In this document: positions 43,132-54,386 of the stretch, in pieces
Layout of the letters: each line of letters starts with the position of its first letter
Position numbering within the stretch: position 1 is the first letter of the stretch
Origin: Asterias amurensis
Taxonomy: Eukaryota; Echinodermata; Asteroidea; Forcipulatida; Asteriidae
DNA: 64,000 nucleotides
NCBI RefSeq assembly: GCF_032118995.1
Contig: NC_092660.1
Coordinates: forward strand, 18,958,501-19,022,500
Direction of reading: 5' to 3'
Translations under genes and position numbers: made by a program
Notes under the pieces: model-generated
The model's database searches: none
What the model was told of the DNA's origin: nothing
The model's input: only the letters and a program-made list of their open reading frames with translations

Positions 43132-43949
43132 ACACATGAGTACCATCATCATCAGGTTCACTGTATAAACTGGAGTGTTCGAATGTACACCATGGGTAAT
43201 GTCCCATTAAGATAAAACAGGGGGAAAATTACACAAAGTGGGGTTTAAATAACACTTATTTCTGCGGAAACATTTACATTGGCGTTAACCTCTTTTGGTG
43301 ATTACTTTGATGTGACGACACCCTTGGTGTCAATTTGACACCCCAGTTGTTGCAGTGTACATAAAAACCATAGTTGTACAATGTTCGAGACGACACACTC
43401 AGAGGGTTCAGATAATTTACAGAGTACTTTGTTGACAACGTTTTCGAAAAGCTACAATAAAAACGTCCATTTTTGGAAGAGAGGACAATTTCTATTGTTC
43501 TCTATGGATTTCATAAACGAACCTCCTATATATAAATAAATTACTGACAACAATAGTAAACTATCATTGATCTATTTGATAGATATTGATTTTGATACTA
43601 TTTTGAAATACATGTACACCTTGATTTACCCAAATTTAAGATACAAAAACTCATTAACAACAAATTATACAATACGATTCAAAGGCGTGTACACTCGTTG
43701 TAAAATGTTTGTAAATGCATATATGATAATAATACAAAGTATTGTTCAAGAAAGTTATTTGTCGAACTTATGTTCATGCTATTGTATGTATTTATAGTAA
43801 CGCTAAACATTGAATCAATGTGATTCGTGCAAGTTAAGGTTAAGGAGCTGTGTGGCTTTATCACCAAATAAATATGATACGGATGGAGTGTGCACATACA
43901 GTAACCGTGTGTGAGTTCCATGTACAGCTCAATGTACAAGTGATTTAAT

Positions 43950-44498
43950 AAAGGAATCAATGTGTGGTGAAGAGGTTGTCAACTAGTGGTTTAGTCCCAA
44001 CGAGGCCTGGTTCTTGATCATTTTACCGAGACGAAGTCGAGGTAATTTATCAAGAACCAGGCCTCGGCGGGTTTAAACCACTAGTTGAAAACCGATTCAA
44101 CACACTTTGATTCCCATTCATAAACACCTTTTCGGTCAAAAAACATCAACACTTTTGGTCAAAAAGTAAAATAAATGCACAAATTATAATTGTTCAATGA
44201 TTTCTTTCAACACAACACCCCTCTAGCTATGAAATAGTAAGGCCCTCCGCCACCCTCGGGTAAACAACTCCTTATAAGGGAATTCTGTGCGCGTCGCGCG
44301 TATCGTGTGGTGTGGCACACTGTCCCGGTCGTTGCTCTCGACCAATAGGAATGAAGAAACTGTCTTATAAGAACAGGTGCAAGCTCACGTGTCACGCCCA
44401 TGTTTCAACACTTTTTACTGGTCATAAACAAAGGTTTATAAACACCCACGTGACGCGCTCTCCACCAATAGGAATAGCGAAACTGTCTGAGGTATTTA
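43950..44498. repeat. Inverted-repeat element inside a relict S 5' flank
   Basis: The first part folds: ACTAGTGGTTTAG and GAGGCCTGGTTCTTGAT (43982-44019) are mirrored by ATCAAGAACCAGGCCTC and AAACCACTAGTTG (44049-44087). The remainder is a GC-richer stretch with two CCAATAGGAAT motifs (44343, 44465). The S flank resumes at GAATGTACGTTTAACG. Confidence 0.6.
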
Positions 44499-45054
44499 TG
44501 AATGTACGTTTAACGATAAATGGTTGTACTTCCTTAATATTCTGAGCACCACACGCAAATGAAGTTCAACAATAAAACAACTCTGGGTTTTCATTTTTAC
44601 GGTAACCAGTTTAACAATAAAGGTCGCAATGCCGCAGTTCAACTGATTCAAGAACATGCCCCAAACCAACAAAATAAATGACGTATATTATTCAACATAA
44701 TTGTTTATATTCTCTTCGTATTAGTAAGATGGTTTAAAACAGAATAGTTAAGTCAAATATATGTTTGACAATACTTGTCATTTTATACCGTTATGTAACA
44801 GGCTTTTAGTCGCTTGTGCGTTTTTTTGTGGCAGGAACTTATTAAAATTCACACTGGGTGCTCTCAAAGAGTGTGATCCGAGGATTGTGACGTCATAGAT
44901 TGCCCAGGGTAGCACAACACTAGTTTTGAAAATGCCTGATAGATCATTTCAGGGTATAGATGTTGATGTATCCCATCAATAAATCACAAACACGCCAGCC
45001 ACCAACGGTGCCAACAGGCTCCTAAATCGTGATAAATATTTGCCTTCTTTTTAA

Positions 45055-45349
45055 AGACACTATGGACGCTTTTGGTAATATTGTCAAAAACCAGTCTTCA
45101 CTCACTTGGTGTATCTCAACATGACCAAAAAAAACTTTGATTTTGGTACTCAAAATCTAAATATGAGGTCTCGAAACCAAATTCAAATATTTTACTGGAA
45201 TATTAGTTCTTTCTCGAAAACTACGTTTACTTCAGATGGAGCCGTTTCTCACAATGTTTTATACTATCAACAGCTCTCCATTGATTGTTACCAAATATGT
45301 TTTTATGCTAACAATGCTTTTGAGTAATTACCAATAGTGTACAGTGCCT
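45055..45349. mobile_element. MITE family B, internally deleted, 295 bp
   Basis: TTAA at 45051-45054 and 45350-45353. The central AACAAACCTGTGAAAATTTG region of the other copies is missing. Confidence 0.75.
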
Positions 45350-45895
45350 TTAATACAAACAAAATATTTTAGTAAACATTCTTCAGAGCAGTATGAGTGT
45401 TATTAATTTTAACTGTCATTCAAAACGAACACAATGATCACATACACTAGACATGGATATTGGATAGAGGGCGCACTCTGCCGCTGTGTCAACGTTACGA
45501 TAAATTGGGGAGGGGAATTTTGCATCAGAAGCAAACCACGACAATGCCACAATCTCATGATTCGGTCGAATTGACTCGATGGCGAATCAATTATCTAAAT
45601 GACATTATTGGTTGTACATAGTGTAATTAAAGACATAAACACTACCTTGTTTGCTTGAGGGCCTACTGTTGGAAAACCTTCACGTTGCACACTTCCATTA
45701 ACTGAAATGAGGGGAAAAGGTAACTGTTTGTCTTTCTTCTGGCGAACTACATAGTTCTAATCTGCATGTGTACAACTTTCTTTGCTGATTAAAGTAAATA
45801 CCATTCGTTTTGGTATAACCCATGTACACCGACTGTGTAACCACTTAATACTCAGTACTTTCCCGAGTTCTGTGAACAAAGTCACAGGCATAGTA

Positions 45896-45962
45896 CTCAC
45901 GTGGGATTCGAACCCACGACCTTTGCAATTCTAGATCAGTGTCATACCAACTAGACCACCTA
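45896..45962 (-). repeat. tRNA-derived SINE-like segment
   Basis: Same unit as at 7126, with a perfect B box, upstream of L gene 11. Confidence 0.55.
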
Positions 45963-46581
45963 TATTGCCCGGTAGCTAGATGACATGTAGTTCGAATCAT
46001 ATGTGTTAGCAGCGGGCACTCCAACGAATTAATAGATGTGAAATTTGCATCGGGTATGAAGAAAATTAATTTTGGTTTAACCCATACACACCGAGAAAAT
46101 ATTATTATCATTTTCCAATAAATCTCCTCTGTCGTATAATCTTACTGTGTTGGCATCTCTTCAAATGTTTCTTTCAACCATTATTTGTTTGGAACTTTAA
46201 GAAGTTGCAATCAGTCGCTTTGTGGTCGTGCTAAGGTTCTGCAGTATTTCAATGTCATGATATGGGCGAGTTGCGGTATGGTTGTTCATAAATAACTGTT
46301 CTAGATTCAGTTGAACTGTGACGTTATAATCCTTTTTGTCAAACATGTCTGGATAAAATGAAATTCATGAATTGTGTTATTGTTGAAGTTCATTGGCGCG
46401 TAGTTATAGCAGGAGGAAGTACAAACCAAGTCGACTTCATCGTTAAATACATGTACATTAAATCACTGTTACATTGAGCTGTATGTGAACGTGGGATCAT
46501 TCTACTCCATGCATTTCCATCCTTTACCCGTCGTCTCCAGGAATGATTTAATAGCAACTTAATAAACTCAGATTCAATACG

Positions 46582-48426
46582 ATGGATGGAAGGATCTCGA
46601 TGTATGTTTTGCTGGTGTGTGTTTGGTGTTCACTTGATGCAGGCGGATTCCTGATGGTTGTCACTGCTCAACCAACAGTGTCTGCGGTGATCTTAACACC
46701 AGAGGCTGATCGTAAGGAGGGCGGGCAGGTTGATATGAGGTGTACCGCTACAAACCTCGAGTCGCATTATTTTGTTCAATGGGAAACTGAAGATCCAAAA
46801 CAGACACTGAGATGGGGTGAAAGTACTGTTTTTAGCAACAATGGACGATTCATCTTCGGTACATCGGGTGTGAATACTCAAACAGTTGTTCAAGACTTTA
46901 CCATCACCAATGTGCAGAGGTCCGATACTGATCAATATGTGTGTAATGTCAATGACCCAATGCAGGGTGGAGGCAACAACATCGTAGCCACATCCAATGT
47001 AACACTTTCAGTGTTATACTTCCCCAATGCGTCCTTCCCTATGTGCTCTCCTGCTGAACCCATTACAGTAGACGCTGGGACAGAGTTAGATATGAGGTGT
47101 TCATCTGAGAGCAGTCACGGAACAGTCACAATGACGATCAATCCCACTATACAGACTTCTAGATACACCAACTGGACATCAGTAATCAACGATGATAACG
47201 ATACAGTCGTAAGGACATTATATTTGAAAGTGGATGATGCTGACAATGGTGTTGCATTCGAATGCTTCATATCATCAATGTATTTCGCGGGTATGCAACG
47301 TACATGTAAAGTCGGACCAATTACAGTGAGGAACACCGTGACAATAAAAATAACAGAACCAACAACAACGTCCAAGACTTCGTCCAGTCCTGCCGCCATT
47401 GCCGGAGTAGTCGCTGGGGGAGTCGCTGCATTTCTTCTCCTCGTAATCCTGATCCTTTTTATTTACTGTAAACGACGCTCCGGCAACCCGGATCCCAAAT
47501 CGGAACAGTTCAATGCAGACATCAACCCAACAAATACTGACTTGATACTAGATAGACTTGAGCAGTCTCAGGTCAGTTTCAACGAGTATGGAGGTCTTGA
47601 CTCAATACAACATGGATTACAGGATAACATCATATATGTCCCATCCCCGAGCCCAATATCCGGACCAGGTGAGTCTTATGCTGGCCCTTTGCCGATACAA
47701 ACAGCTGAGACGATTGATCCAAGTCTAATTTATGCAAAACCAATCCGTACCAAAACTCAAAAGACTGAACGTGAATTGAAGAAGCAACAGTCAGACCCCA
47801 ACGATAACCCTACAACTGATCAGAGTTACAACAATCCTGCATTTGATTTTAATGTCTCTGGTGAAACAACAGCGCCATATTGGGACGACTCACCCACTCC
47901 CACACCGGCGGCATCGGTTAGACCAACTCGACCTATTAAACCCACACCCTATAAACCCAATCCGTCACAGCGTAACACATTGGGTAGGCCTAACAATGAC
48001 AATCCTGTAATTGAGTCAAGTGTCTCTGATGGAACAACAACGCCCTCTGGAGTCGACTTATCCACATCCATCAAACCGATTGCATTAGTCAGACCAACTC
48101 GACCTAGTAAACCCAGACCCTATAAGCCCAAGCCACGAGAGCGTAGGAGTGACACCCCGAGTACCCACAATGACCAGATCGTACCTTCTTCCCCACCCCC
48201 AACAAGCGTCAATGACGGTACCCCTAGCCTGGAAAACACCGACGAATCTCATTATGCCCAAGCCTCCATAACAATGAGGCAGCAGAATAGTCATGGCAAC
48301 CCAGCATCTGAGGATCACATTGTCTATGCTGATTTGGATCTGCAATCAGATGAGATTCAAGATGGCGGACACCACCCTCACCCAGCATCTGAAGCAGTGC
48401 TGTACTCGAGTGTAATGATGAACTAA
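46582..48426 (+). CDS. Gene 11: L-class Ig receptor, very short stalk, 614 aa
   Basis: Single-exon L member whose stalk is cut to about 12 residues (TEPTTTSKTSSS, ~258-269), against about 50 in genes 3, 7 and 14; this accounts for the shorter protein. The V domain is of the S kind (STVFSNNGRFIFGTSGVNTQ), unlike the other L genes, and the FG loop NDPMQGGGNNI resembles S gene 2. Second Ig domain normal; helix ~270-297 ending LFIYCKRR. The tail has YGGL, YVPS, YAKP, YNNP, proline/basic runs, HYAQ, IVYADL and VLYSSV. A shorter stalk would hold the Ig domains closer to the membrane. It pairs tail to tail with broken gene 12. Confidence 0.92.
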   Translation: MDGRISMYVLLVCVWCSLDAGGFLMVVTAQPTVSAVILTPEADRKEGGQVDMRCTATNLESHYFVQWETEDPKQTLRWGESTVFSNNGRFIFGTSGVNTQTVVQDFTITNVQRSDTDQYVCNVNDPMQGGGNNIVATSNVTLSVLYFPNASFPMCSPAEPITVDAGTELDMRCSSESSHGTVTMTINPTIQTSRYTNWTSVINDDNDTVVRTLYLKVDDADNGVAFECFISSMYFAGMQRTCKVGPITVRNTVTIKITEPTTTSKTSSSPAAIAGVVAGGVAAFLLLVILILFIYCKRRSGNPDPKSEQFNADINPTNTDLILDRLEQSQVSFNEYGGLDSIQHGLQDNIIYVPSPSPISGPGESYAGPLPIQTAETIDPSLIYAKPIRTKTQKTERELKKQQSDPNDNPTTDQSYNNPAFDFNVSGETTAPYWDDSPTPTPAASVRPTRPIKPTPYKPNPSQRNTLGRPNNDNPVIESSVSDGTTTPSGVDLSTSIKPIALVRPTRPSKPRPYKPKPRERRSDTPSTHNDQIVPSSPPPTSVNDGTPSLENTDESHYAQASITMRQQNSHGNPASEDHIVYADLDLQSDEIQDGGHHPHPASEAVLYSSVMMN

Positions 48427-48484
48427 CATGGATGTATTTGATAGGTATCATAGGATGAGAAAGACGCTGCCCTTCTCCTTGTCA

Positions 48485-48735
48485 CCTCGGCCCAGTTCAT
48501 AGAGCTGCTAAGAACAACAAAATTGCTTAGCATGAAATTTCTTCCTTGATTAAAACAGGACTACCAACCAAATTTCTACCTGTTGCATATTGCTTGTTAC
48601 TGGTACGGCGCAGCTGTTGTTTGCTTATCCTGAAAATCACATGGAAATTTGGTTGATAATCCTGTTTTTATCAACGAAGAAATTTTATGCTTAATAAATT
48701 TGTGTGCTTAGCAGCTCTATGAAATTGTGCCCAGG
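48485..48735. mobile_element. MITE family D
   Basis: Copy after L gene 11; ends CCTCGGCCCAGTTCATAG and GAAATTGTGCCCAGG. Confidence 0.7.
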
Positions 48736-49771
48736 TCCGGTATTCTCTCCCAATCTCCTCGTACCTTCTCCTATATATGGCTTGTCAGCTCCTGTTTATC
48801 CCTTGATTAATCTTCAAATAAATGTGTTCTACATTTCAAAGTTGGCCTCGTTGCTTTTTAAATGAAAACATTTTTTTTGACATATTATTTTGTAAGCGAG
48901 CTGTTATACTACCACGGTCTTGAGATCCTATCTGTTAGCCAAGACATTTTTCTGCACACACTTATATAAAGACTAGTTTTCATATTGAACATGTACTTGG
49001 TTTTATATTGTACCGATAACAAAAAATCATAAACTTGTTGTTCTTTTTATAAAACCTTGCCTTGCTGAAAAAGGGGAACCACAACAAAAACTGCAACCTA
49101 AGACAATAAAATTTAACCCCGTCTCAGGTAAATTGTACTCATTTTTAATACGCTTCTTCGGTAAAAAATATATTAGAAGCGTCAAAAGTTGTCATGATGA
49201 ACAATACAAATATAACTGCATTGGCTTTTATTTCTCAAAATCAAGTGGTTTGTATCCCCCGTAACGCGCACCTAGCACCACACCCATTGCCACACCCATT
49301 GCCACGCTCACTGCCACACCCCTCTCGATACCATCGCCAAAGGGTGTTCGTCCATGTCCTTTAAGTTTTCCCTCCACAATGTCTGCCTAAATTTCCAAAC
49401 AGAGTCGTGGTTGGAAACTTTGCTATTTTGTAGTCACAAAAATTTCACACATGTTGGATTATTTCAATTGAATGAAACTGTACTGTACTGTGGGTTTTAA
49501 GGTTTTAAGATTTTGAAAAACATGTACACTTTGCTTGTATAACCGCATCTAATTCAGAAAAAAATTGATGTTGTAAAAAATAAATACGTTAACAATTAAC
49601 AGGCGTGTACAAACACTTTGTGTGAATTGATTGCAAATGCATCCTTAATTATTCAGAAGAGAAAAGTTACATGTCAAAGTTATGTTTTATGAATAATATA
49701 TTTTATACATTTCATTTTTACATTTTTGTATTTTTTATTTTTTACAATTCGGTGTGATCGGTGTTTGCTAA

Positions 49772-49892
49772 AGGGACCGTGTCGTCATGACTAATGATAC
49801 GGAGTAGGGAAGGCGCGCCTGCAGTAACTGGTTGATAGATCATAGTTCCATGTACAGCCATGGCCTGCTTTGACCATGACGACACAGCCCCT
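49772..49892. mobile_element. MITE family C, 121 bp
   Basis: Right TTAA at 49893-49896. The left target is decayed to CTAA, as in the paralogue at 10801, so that change predates the block duplication. Confidence 0.75.
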
Positions 49893-50851
49893 TTAATCTA
49901 TTGTCACGTCACACTTTTAGGTTTTGATAAAAATTTAAAAAAAGTCAGAACACAAAATGAATAATTTATTTGTACTCAGATTGCATCAACAGTGTAAGAA
50001 CTTGCTCGACATGGTGTATTTTTTTTTAGTGAATATTCATTTGGAATTATGATAAATGATTATGTCTGAACCTGCTTCTGATCAATATGTTACTTAACAA
50101 ATAAATTACTTAAAACATCATTTCAGATTAAAAATAACAACAAGATTTTGATTAAGATAAATGTAATTAGAAAACATGAATATGTACGTATACCTGCTTG
50201 ATATTAATAAATTTTGCATTTTAAAAATTTGGTATATTAAAATACAGAATTATTGTAAAATTTCATTTTTTTGTATTAAAATACAATCGAGGACTTGTAT
50301 GAGCTAGAATAGAAAATACTATGCCAAAATGCTGAACCATTTTTTAACAGATTTTAGATGTTGGTTGAGGACAATGAACGGTACTTGATCAAGTTTTTTC
50401 ATTCTGTATTTAAAAGGATTAATAATCAGGATTTGTGACCCCGTTGGCACCGTTGGTGGCGTGTTTGTGATTTATTGATGGGATACATCTATACCCTGAA
50501 CTGAACTATCTGACATTTTCCAAAATAGTTTTGTGCTTCCCTGGGCAATCTATGACGTCACAATCCTCGTTCAAATATGGGTCACACTCTGGGAGAGCGC
50601 TCAGTGAAATTTTGAATAAATTCTTTAACAAGTAATATCTCACCTAATTCTCAAAGCAACTAAAGCGCTGTAAAAGAGAAACATTTGTAAAACCAATATT
50701 TGATTTGATTCTCCAATTTCGAACAATCCTCCTAGTTATATGATGATATTTGTGCAGATCCAGCATATTATTCTGAGGCTGGATTTGTTGACCGTCCTGT
50801 TGTATTTCTCTCAGTAACAGCTTTGTGTACAACACTCCCATAGGCTGCATT

Positions 50852-50992
50852 AGGAGACTTTTGGGACGCTTGGTGGCAGCAGACTTACCAGGTAAATTTC
50901 ATTGTTCTCGGTAATGTGCGCGTGCTCAGAGCTACGTAAACAATGGAAATTTACCTGGTAAGTCCTGCCACCTAGCGCCTCAAAGTCTCCCA
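50852..50992. repeat. 141-bp foldback element
   Basis: Third copy of the axis foldback. Confidence 0.75.
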
Positions 50993-51837
50993 TTGAGGGA
51001 GTCTTTGGAGTATGCAGACCTTCTCTGAAGACGGTTGGAACTCAGCCCTAAACGACTCACAAGACTCCCCACTTTACTCGGACTCGTTCTCGAGGATTGA
51101 GGTCTCGATTACAAGACTTGTGTACGAGGCTATAGGTCATTTGCTTGTCACAATAAACTTGTTTGCGCCATTTATTGCAGGGGATTCCCTTCTTGTTGTA
51201 CATAGGCGACGCGGTGTTTACATGCTGACAAGTTATGACTACAGCTGAACATGTTTCTATACTGTTTTTGATGTGTTCGGGAACACCCGAGCAGATATTG
51301 TTTGGTGTTCAGACTTCAGCCGAACACTTTGTTTTTGTTCGGGTTTTCTTGTTTAGATGTTCGACCAGAAGCCGATGCGTGTTGGGCAATCAGTGATGCC
51401 TTATTTTCCTGATTGAGAGCTAGAGATGGCCTTTAAGATACCACGTGTTTATATCAATCACTCGTCATTAATTTATTCCAGCCAGCTGGTTCATATACAG
51501 TCACACAATCTGATTACAAAATGGTTAGTATTTAAAAATGTCTAATTTATTCAAATCAAGCAAGTTCATCCATAATAATGTTTTCCGATTACAAAATTGT
51601 TTATGACTCAAATCGTGCTGTTTTTTCTATTCTGAAAATGATGTGAGCAATTTGTTTATAGAAGCAGGTTCACACTTAATCATAATTCCAAATGAATATT
51701 TACTTAAAATACATAACAGCGAGCAGGTTCTTAAAAATGATATAATCTGAGTACAAAAAAGGAATAATCGTTTTTTTGTTCTGACTGTGTGTACTTTTAT
51801 GACCAAAAGCTAAAAACGTGACGTGAGAATAGATTAA

Positions 51838-52032
51838 AGGTGCTGTGTCGTCTTGGTCAAAGCAGGTTTGTGGCTGTACATTATGAACTATCACGCAGGT
51901 ACTGCACATGCGCACTATCCCTACGTATCATATCTATGGCGAGAGAGCGCATGCGCGTGTGCAGTAACTGGGTGAAAGTTCATAATTTCATGTCCAGTCC
52001 GCTTTGTTCATGATAACACGGCGACTTTATTA
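51838..52032. mobile_element. MITE family C, long variant
   Basis: Duplicate of 12880-13078; left TTAA at 51834-51837, right end decayed in the same way. Confidence 0.6.
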
Positions 52033-52184
52033 ATCTTAACTAAATGTATGATTAAATTTTTAGCGTTACTGTAAAAGCATCAATTTAAGTGAACATACCA
52101 TTGACAGATATAACTTCCTTATATATATTTTTTTTTTCTGAATAAGTAATAATGCATTTGCAAACAATTTATTTATAATACAAC

Positions 52185-52736
52185 TAACAGGTTCACAATT
52201 AACTATGATTTTTTATTTTTTGCCTTTTCCGGTAATATATAGCAAATTTTCTTGAAGATGTTTTCAAAAATGTTAAAACTATACTGTTTTTCTGGGAGAA
52301 CAAAGTCAATATTGGGTGCACAAACTTAGCCATAAAGAGGAGGGGATAGATTTGTTTATCCTTTGGTGCTTAAATCAAGCTGAAAAGTGGAAGGGAAAGA
52401 TTTGTTTGTCCTTTGCTGCTCAAAACCAACCGAAAAAGAGGAAGGGATAGATTGTTGTATCCCTTGAAACTAAAACACGACAACGAGTGTGATATAATGC
52501 AACAAATACGTGTGATTTATCCATTTTGAAAAAAGTTAGCATAGCAAAATTAGATTGAGTCGTAAAATCTACAGCATATTTTTCACGATTTGGAGGAAAA
52601 AATGGTAAAACAAAAATTTTTTGCTTTAAAATCCTGTTTCGAGAGCAATTTACATACCATAATGACAATTTTAAGCTGTAAATTTGAAAAATAACCAAAT
52701 CAAAAAAAATACAGTCAGTTAAATATGAACCTGTTA
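52185..52736. mobile_element. 552-bp TIR element of unassigned family
   Basis: Ends TAACAGGTTCACAATTAACT and its near complement AGTTAAATATGAACCTGTTA (about 22 bp, few mismatches). It interrupts a sequence that is continuous in block 1 (TTTATAAAATAACTGTATAC, about 13213), so it arrived after the duplication. Inside are three tandem units of about 60 bp containing AAGGGATAGATTTGTTT variants. The longest open frame, about 92 codons, shows no transposase signature. Confidence 0.8.
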
Positions 52737-53204
52737 ACTGTATACACCTTGTGGTTTTATGATGTTAGTTTATATTCTGTATATAATTTTAAACTGGATG
52801 CGTTTACATAAAAAGTTGAACATGTAATTCAAAATAAATCTTCAACAATTTGAACATAACATTGGCAGATATTGCTTGGATATCAATTGTTTCTGAATAA
52901 TTAAAGATGCATTTAATTACAATTTACATTAACTGTTCATGCACTTTAATCGTAACGTTCAATTTGTCTTTTGCGACATTAGCTTGTTCTCTGTTTATTC
53001 AATTTTTGATGCGTTTACATCAGCAAAGTGTTGTTTTTCAAAACCTTAAAATCCTCAGTAGAAAACGGTTTTATTCGAGGGAAACAATCCCCCAAAATAG
53101 CAAAGTTTCCAACCACAACGATGTTAGGAAATTACATTGAAGGAGATAGTGAGGGGAAAACTAGGAGAACGTTGGAGAACACCCATTGGCGATGATGTGG
53201 GGTT

Positions 53205-53607
53205 AGGTGTGGCAATGGGTGTGGCAAAGGTTGTGGTATGTGGGTGTGCCAAAGGGTGTAACAATGTGTATGGCCGTGGGTGTGGCCGTGGGTGTGGCGG
53301 TGGGTGTGGCCGTGGGTGTGGCGGTGGGTGTGGCAATGGGTGTGGCAATGGGTGTGGCAAAGGTTGTGGTAGTGGGTGTGCCAAAGGGTGTAACAATGTG
53401 TATGGCCGTGGGTGTGGCCGTGGGTGTGGCGGTGGGTGTGGCCGTGGGTGTGGCGGTGGGTGTGGCAATGGGTGTGGCAATGGGTGTGGCAAAGGTTGTG
53501 GTAGTGGGTGTGCCAAAGGGTGTAACAATGTGTATGGCCGTGGGTGTGGCATGGGTGTGGCGGTGGGTGTGGCAATGGGTGTGGCAATGGGTGTGGCAAA
53601 TGGTAGC
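53205..53607 (+). repeat. Expanded minisatellite with 132-bp higher-order repeat
   Basis: The 12-bp GTGGGTGTGGC unit is organised in a 132-bp period (11 units): TGGGTGTGCCAAAGGGTGTA begins at 53241, 53373 and 53505. The duplicate locus at 13680 has a single higher-order unit. Because 132 is divisible by three, frames stay open on both strands. Confidence 0.88.
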
Positions 53608-53813
53608 ACGTATGAATACACATCCATTTTGGTATGGAGAATAAAAAAAGCTGCAGTAATTTGTTCCCATTCTTCATTTGTGACGCTTTTGCAAAAGTTG
53701 TTTTATAAAGAGCTTTATTTATAACGTGTAACGCTGCAGTTTTTCTGTGGATATTGTTTTTAAGCAATATAAAACAAAATGTATTAATATGAGAAGGTTG
53801 TCATTATTTTTAA

Positions 53814-54193
53814 AGGAACATTACAGAATTGGTTTTCGCTAACAAAATAGTTGCTGGCAGTGTAAGCACTTTATGTAATCCACCATATACATAAACTGAC
53901 AACAAACCTGTAGAAGTTTGAGATCCATCGGCGATCTGGGTCACGGGAGAATAGTGAAAAACCGACTGCAAATTTTGCATTGCATCGATGCAAAAATAAA
54001 AACGAATAAAACGCTCACTGAGCGATAAACTCCAAACACGAAGTTAGATTATTTATTTCTGATCAAATATGACATTTCAGACAGAAATATTTCAAGGGAT
54101 GTTTTCTACTATCATCATCATTAGACCATGTAAGTTTTATGTAAATCTGTGATCTTCACGATTTTTGTTTCTTACCAATTCTGTAACGTTCCT
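53814..54193. mobile_element. MITE family A, 380 bp
   Basis: TTAA at 53810-53813 and 54194-54197; almost identical to 14050-14429. Confidence 0.88.
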
Positions 54194-54386
54194 TTAAAGT
54201 GTGTTGGAGAAATTGTATGACAAAATAATTTGCTAACGATAGAGTCTCATGTATTTGGTACAAGATTAGCCCAATTAAAAAATAATATATCTGCAATAGT
54301 TATACACCATCACTCCATTGGTTATATGTTTGATTTCGTCTGTCAAGAATGTTGCATCTTCTACACCATTATGTTTTACAGGTTAA

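Larger units (their letters stand above)
43132..46581. other. Gene 10-gene 11 spacer with rearrangement scar
   Basis: The left part (to about 43928) is an inverted gene 4-5 type spacer. At 43924-43928 (ACAGC) it switches to a remnant of an S-gene 5' flank whose gene is missing. That remnant is split by a ~550-bp repeat (43950-44498), then continues as an L-type upstream region with the CRE module (44888), MITE B (45055-45349) and a tRNA-like segment (45896-45962). No gene seen. Confidence 0.6.
48427..54386. repeat. Tail-to-tail spacer 3: palindrome with extra insertions
   Basis: Duplicate of spacer 1 with MITE D (48485-48735), MITE C (49772-49892, 51838-52032), the axis foldback (50852-50992), a 552-bp TIR element (52185-52736), an expanded minisatellite (53205-53607) and MITE A (53814-54193). 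No gene seen. Confidence 0.65.

Noticed and set aside
43567-43797. Small frame downstream of gene 10
   Set aside because: The region is an inverted copy of a spacer; no counterpart frame there is kept.
53124-53767. Long open frames on both strands over the minisatellite (His-, Cys/Gly- or Pro-rich)
   Set aside because: They arise because 12- and 132-bp units keep every frame open; several overlapping frames exist at once and the paralogous loci do not keep them.
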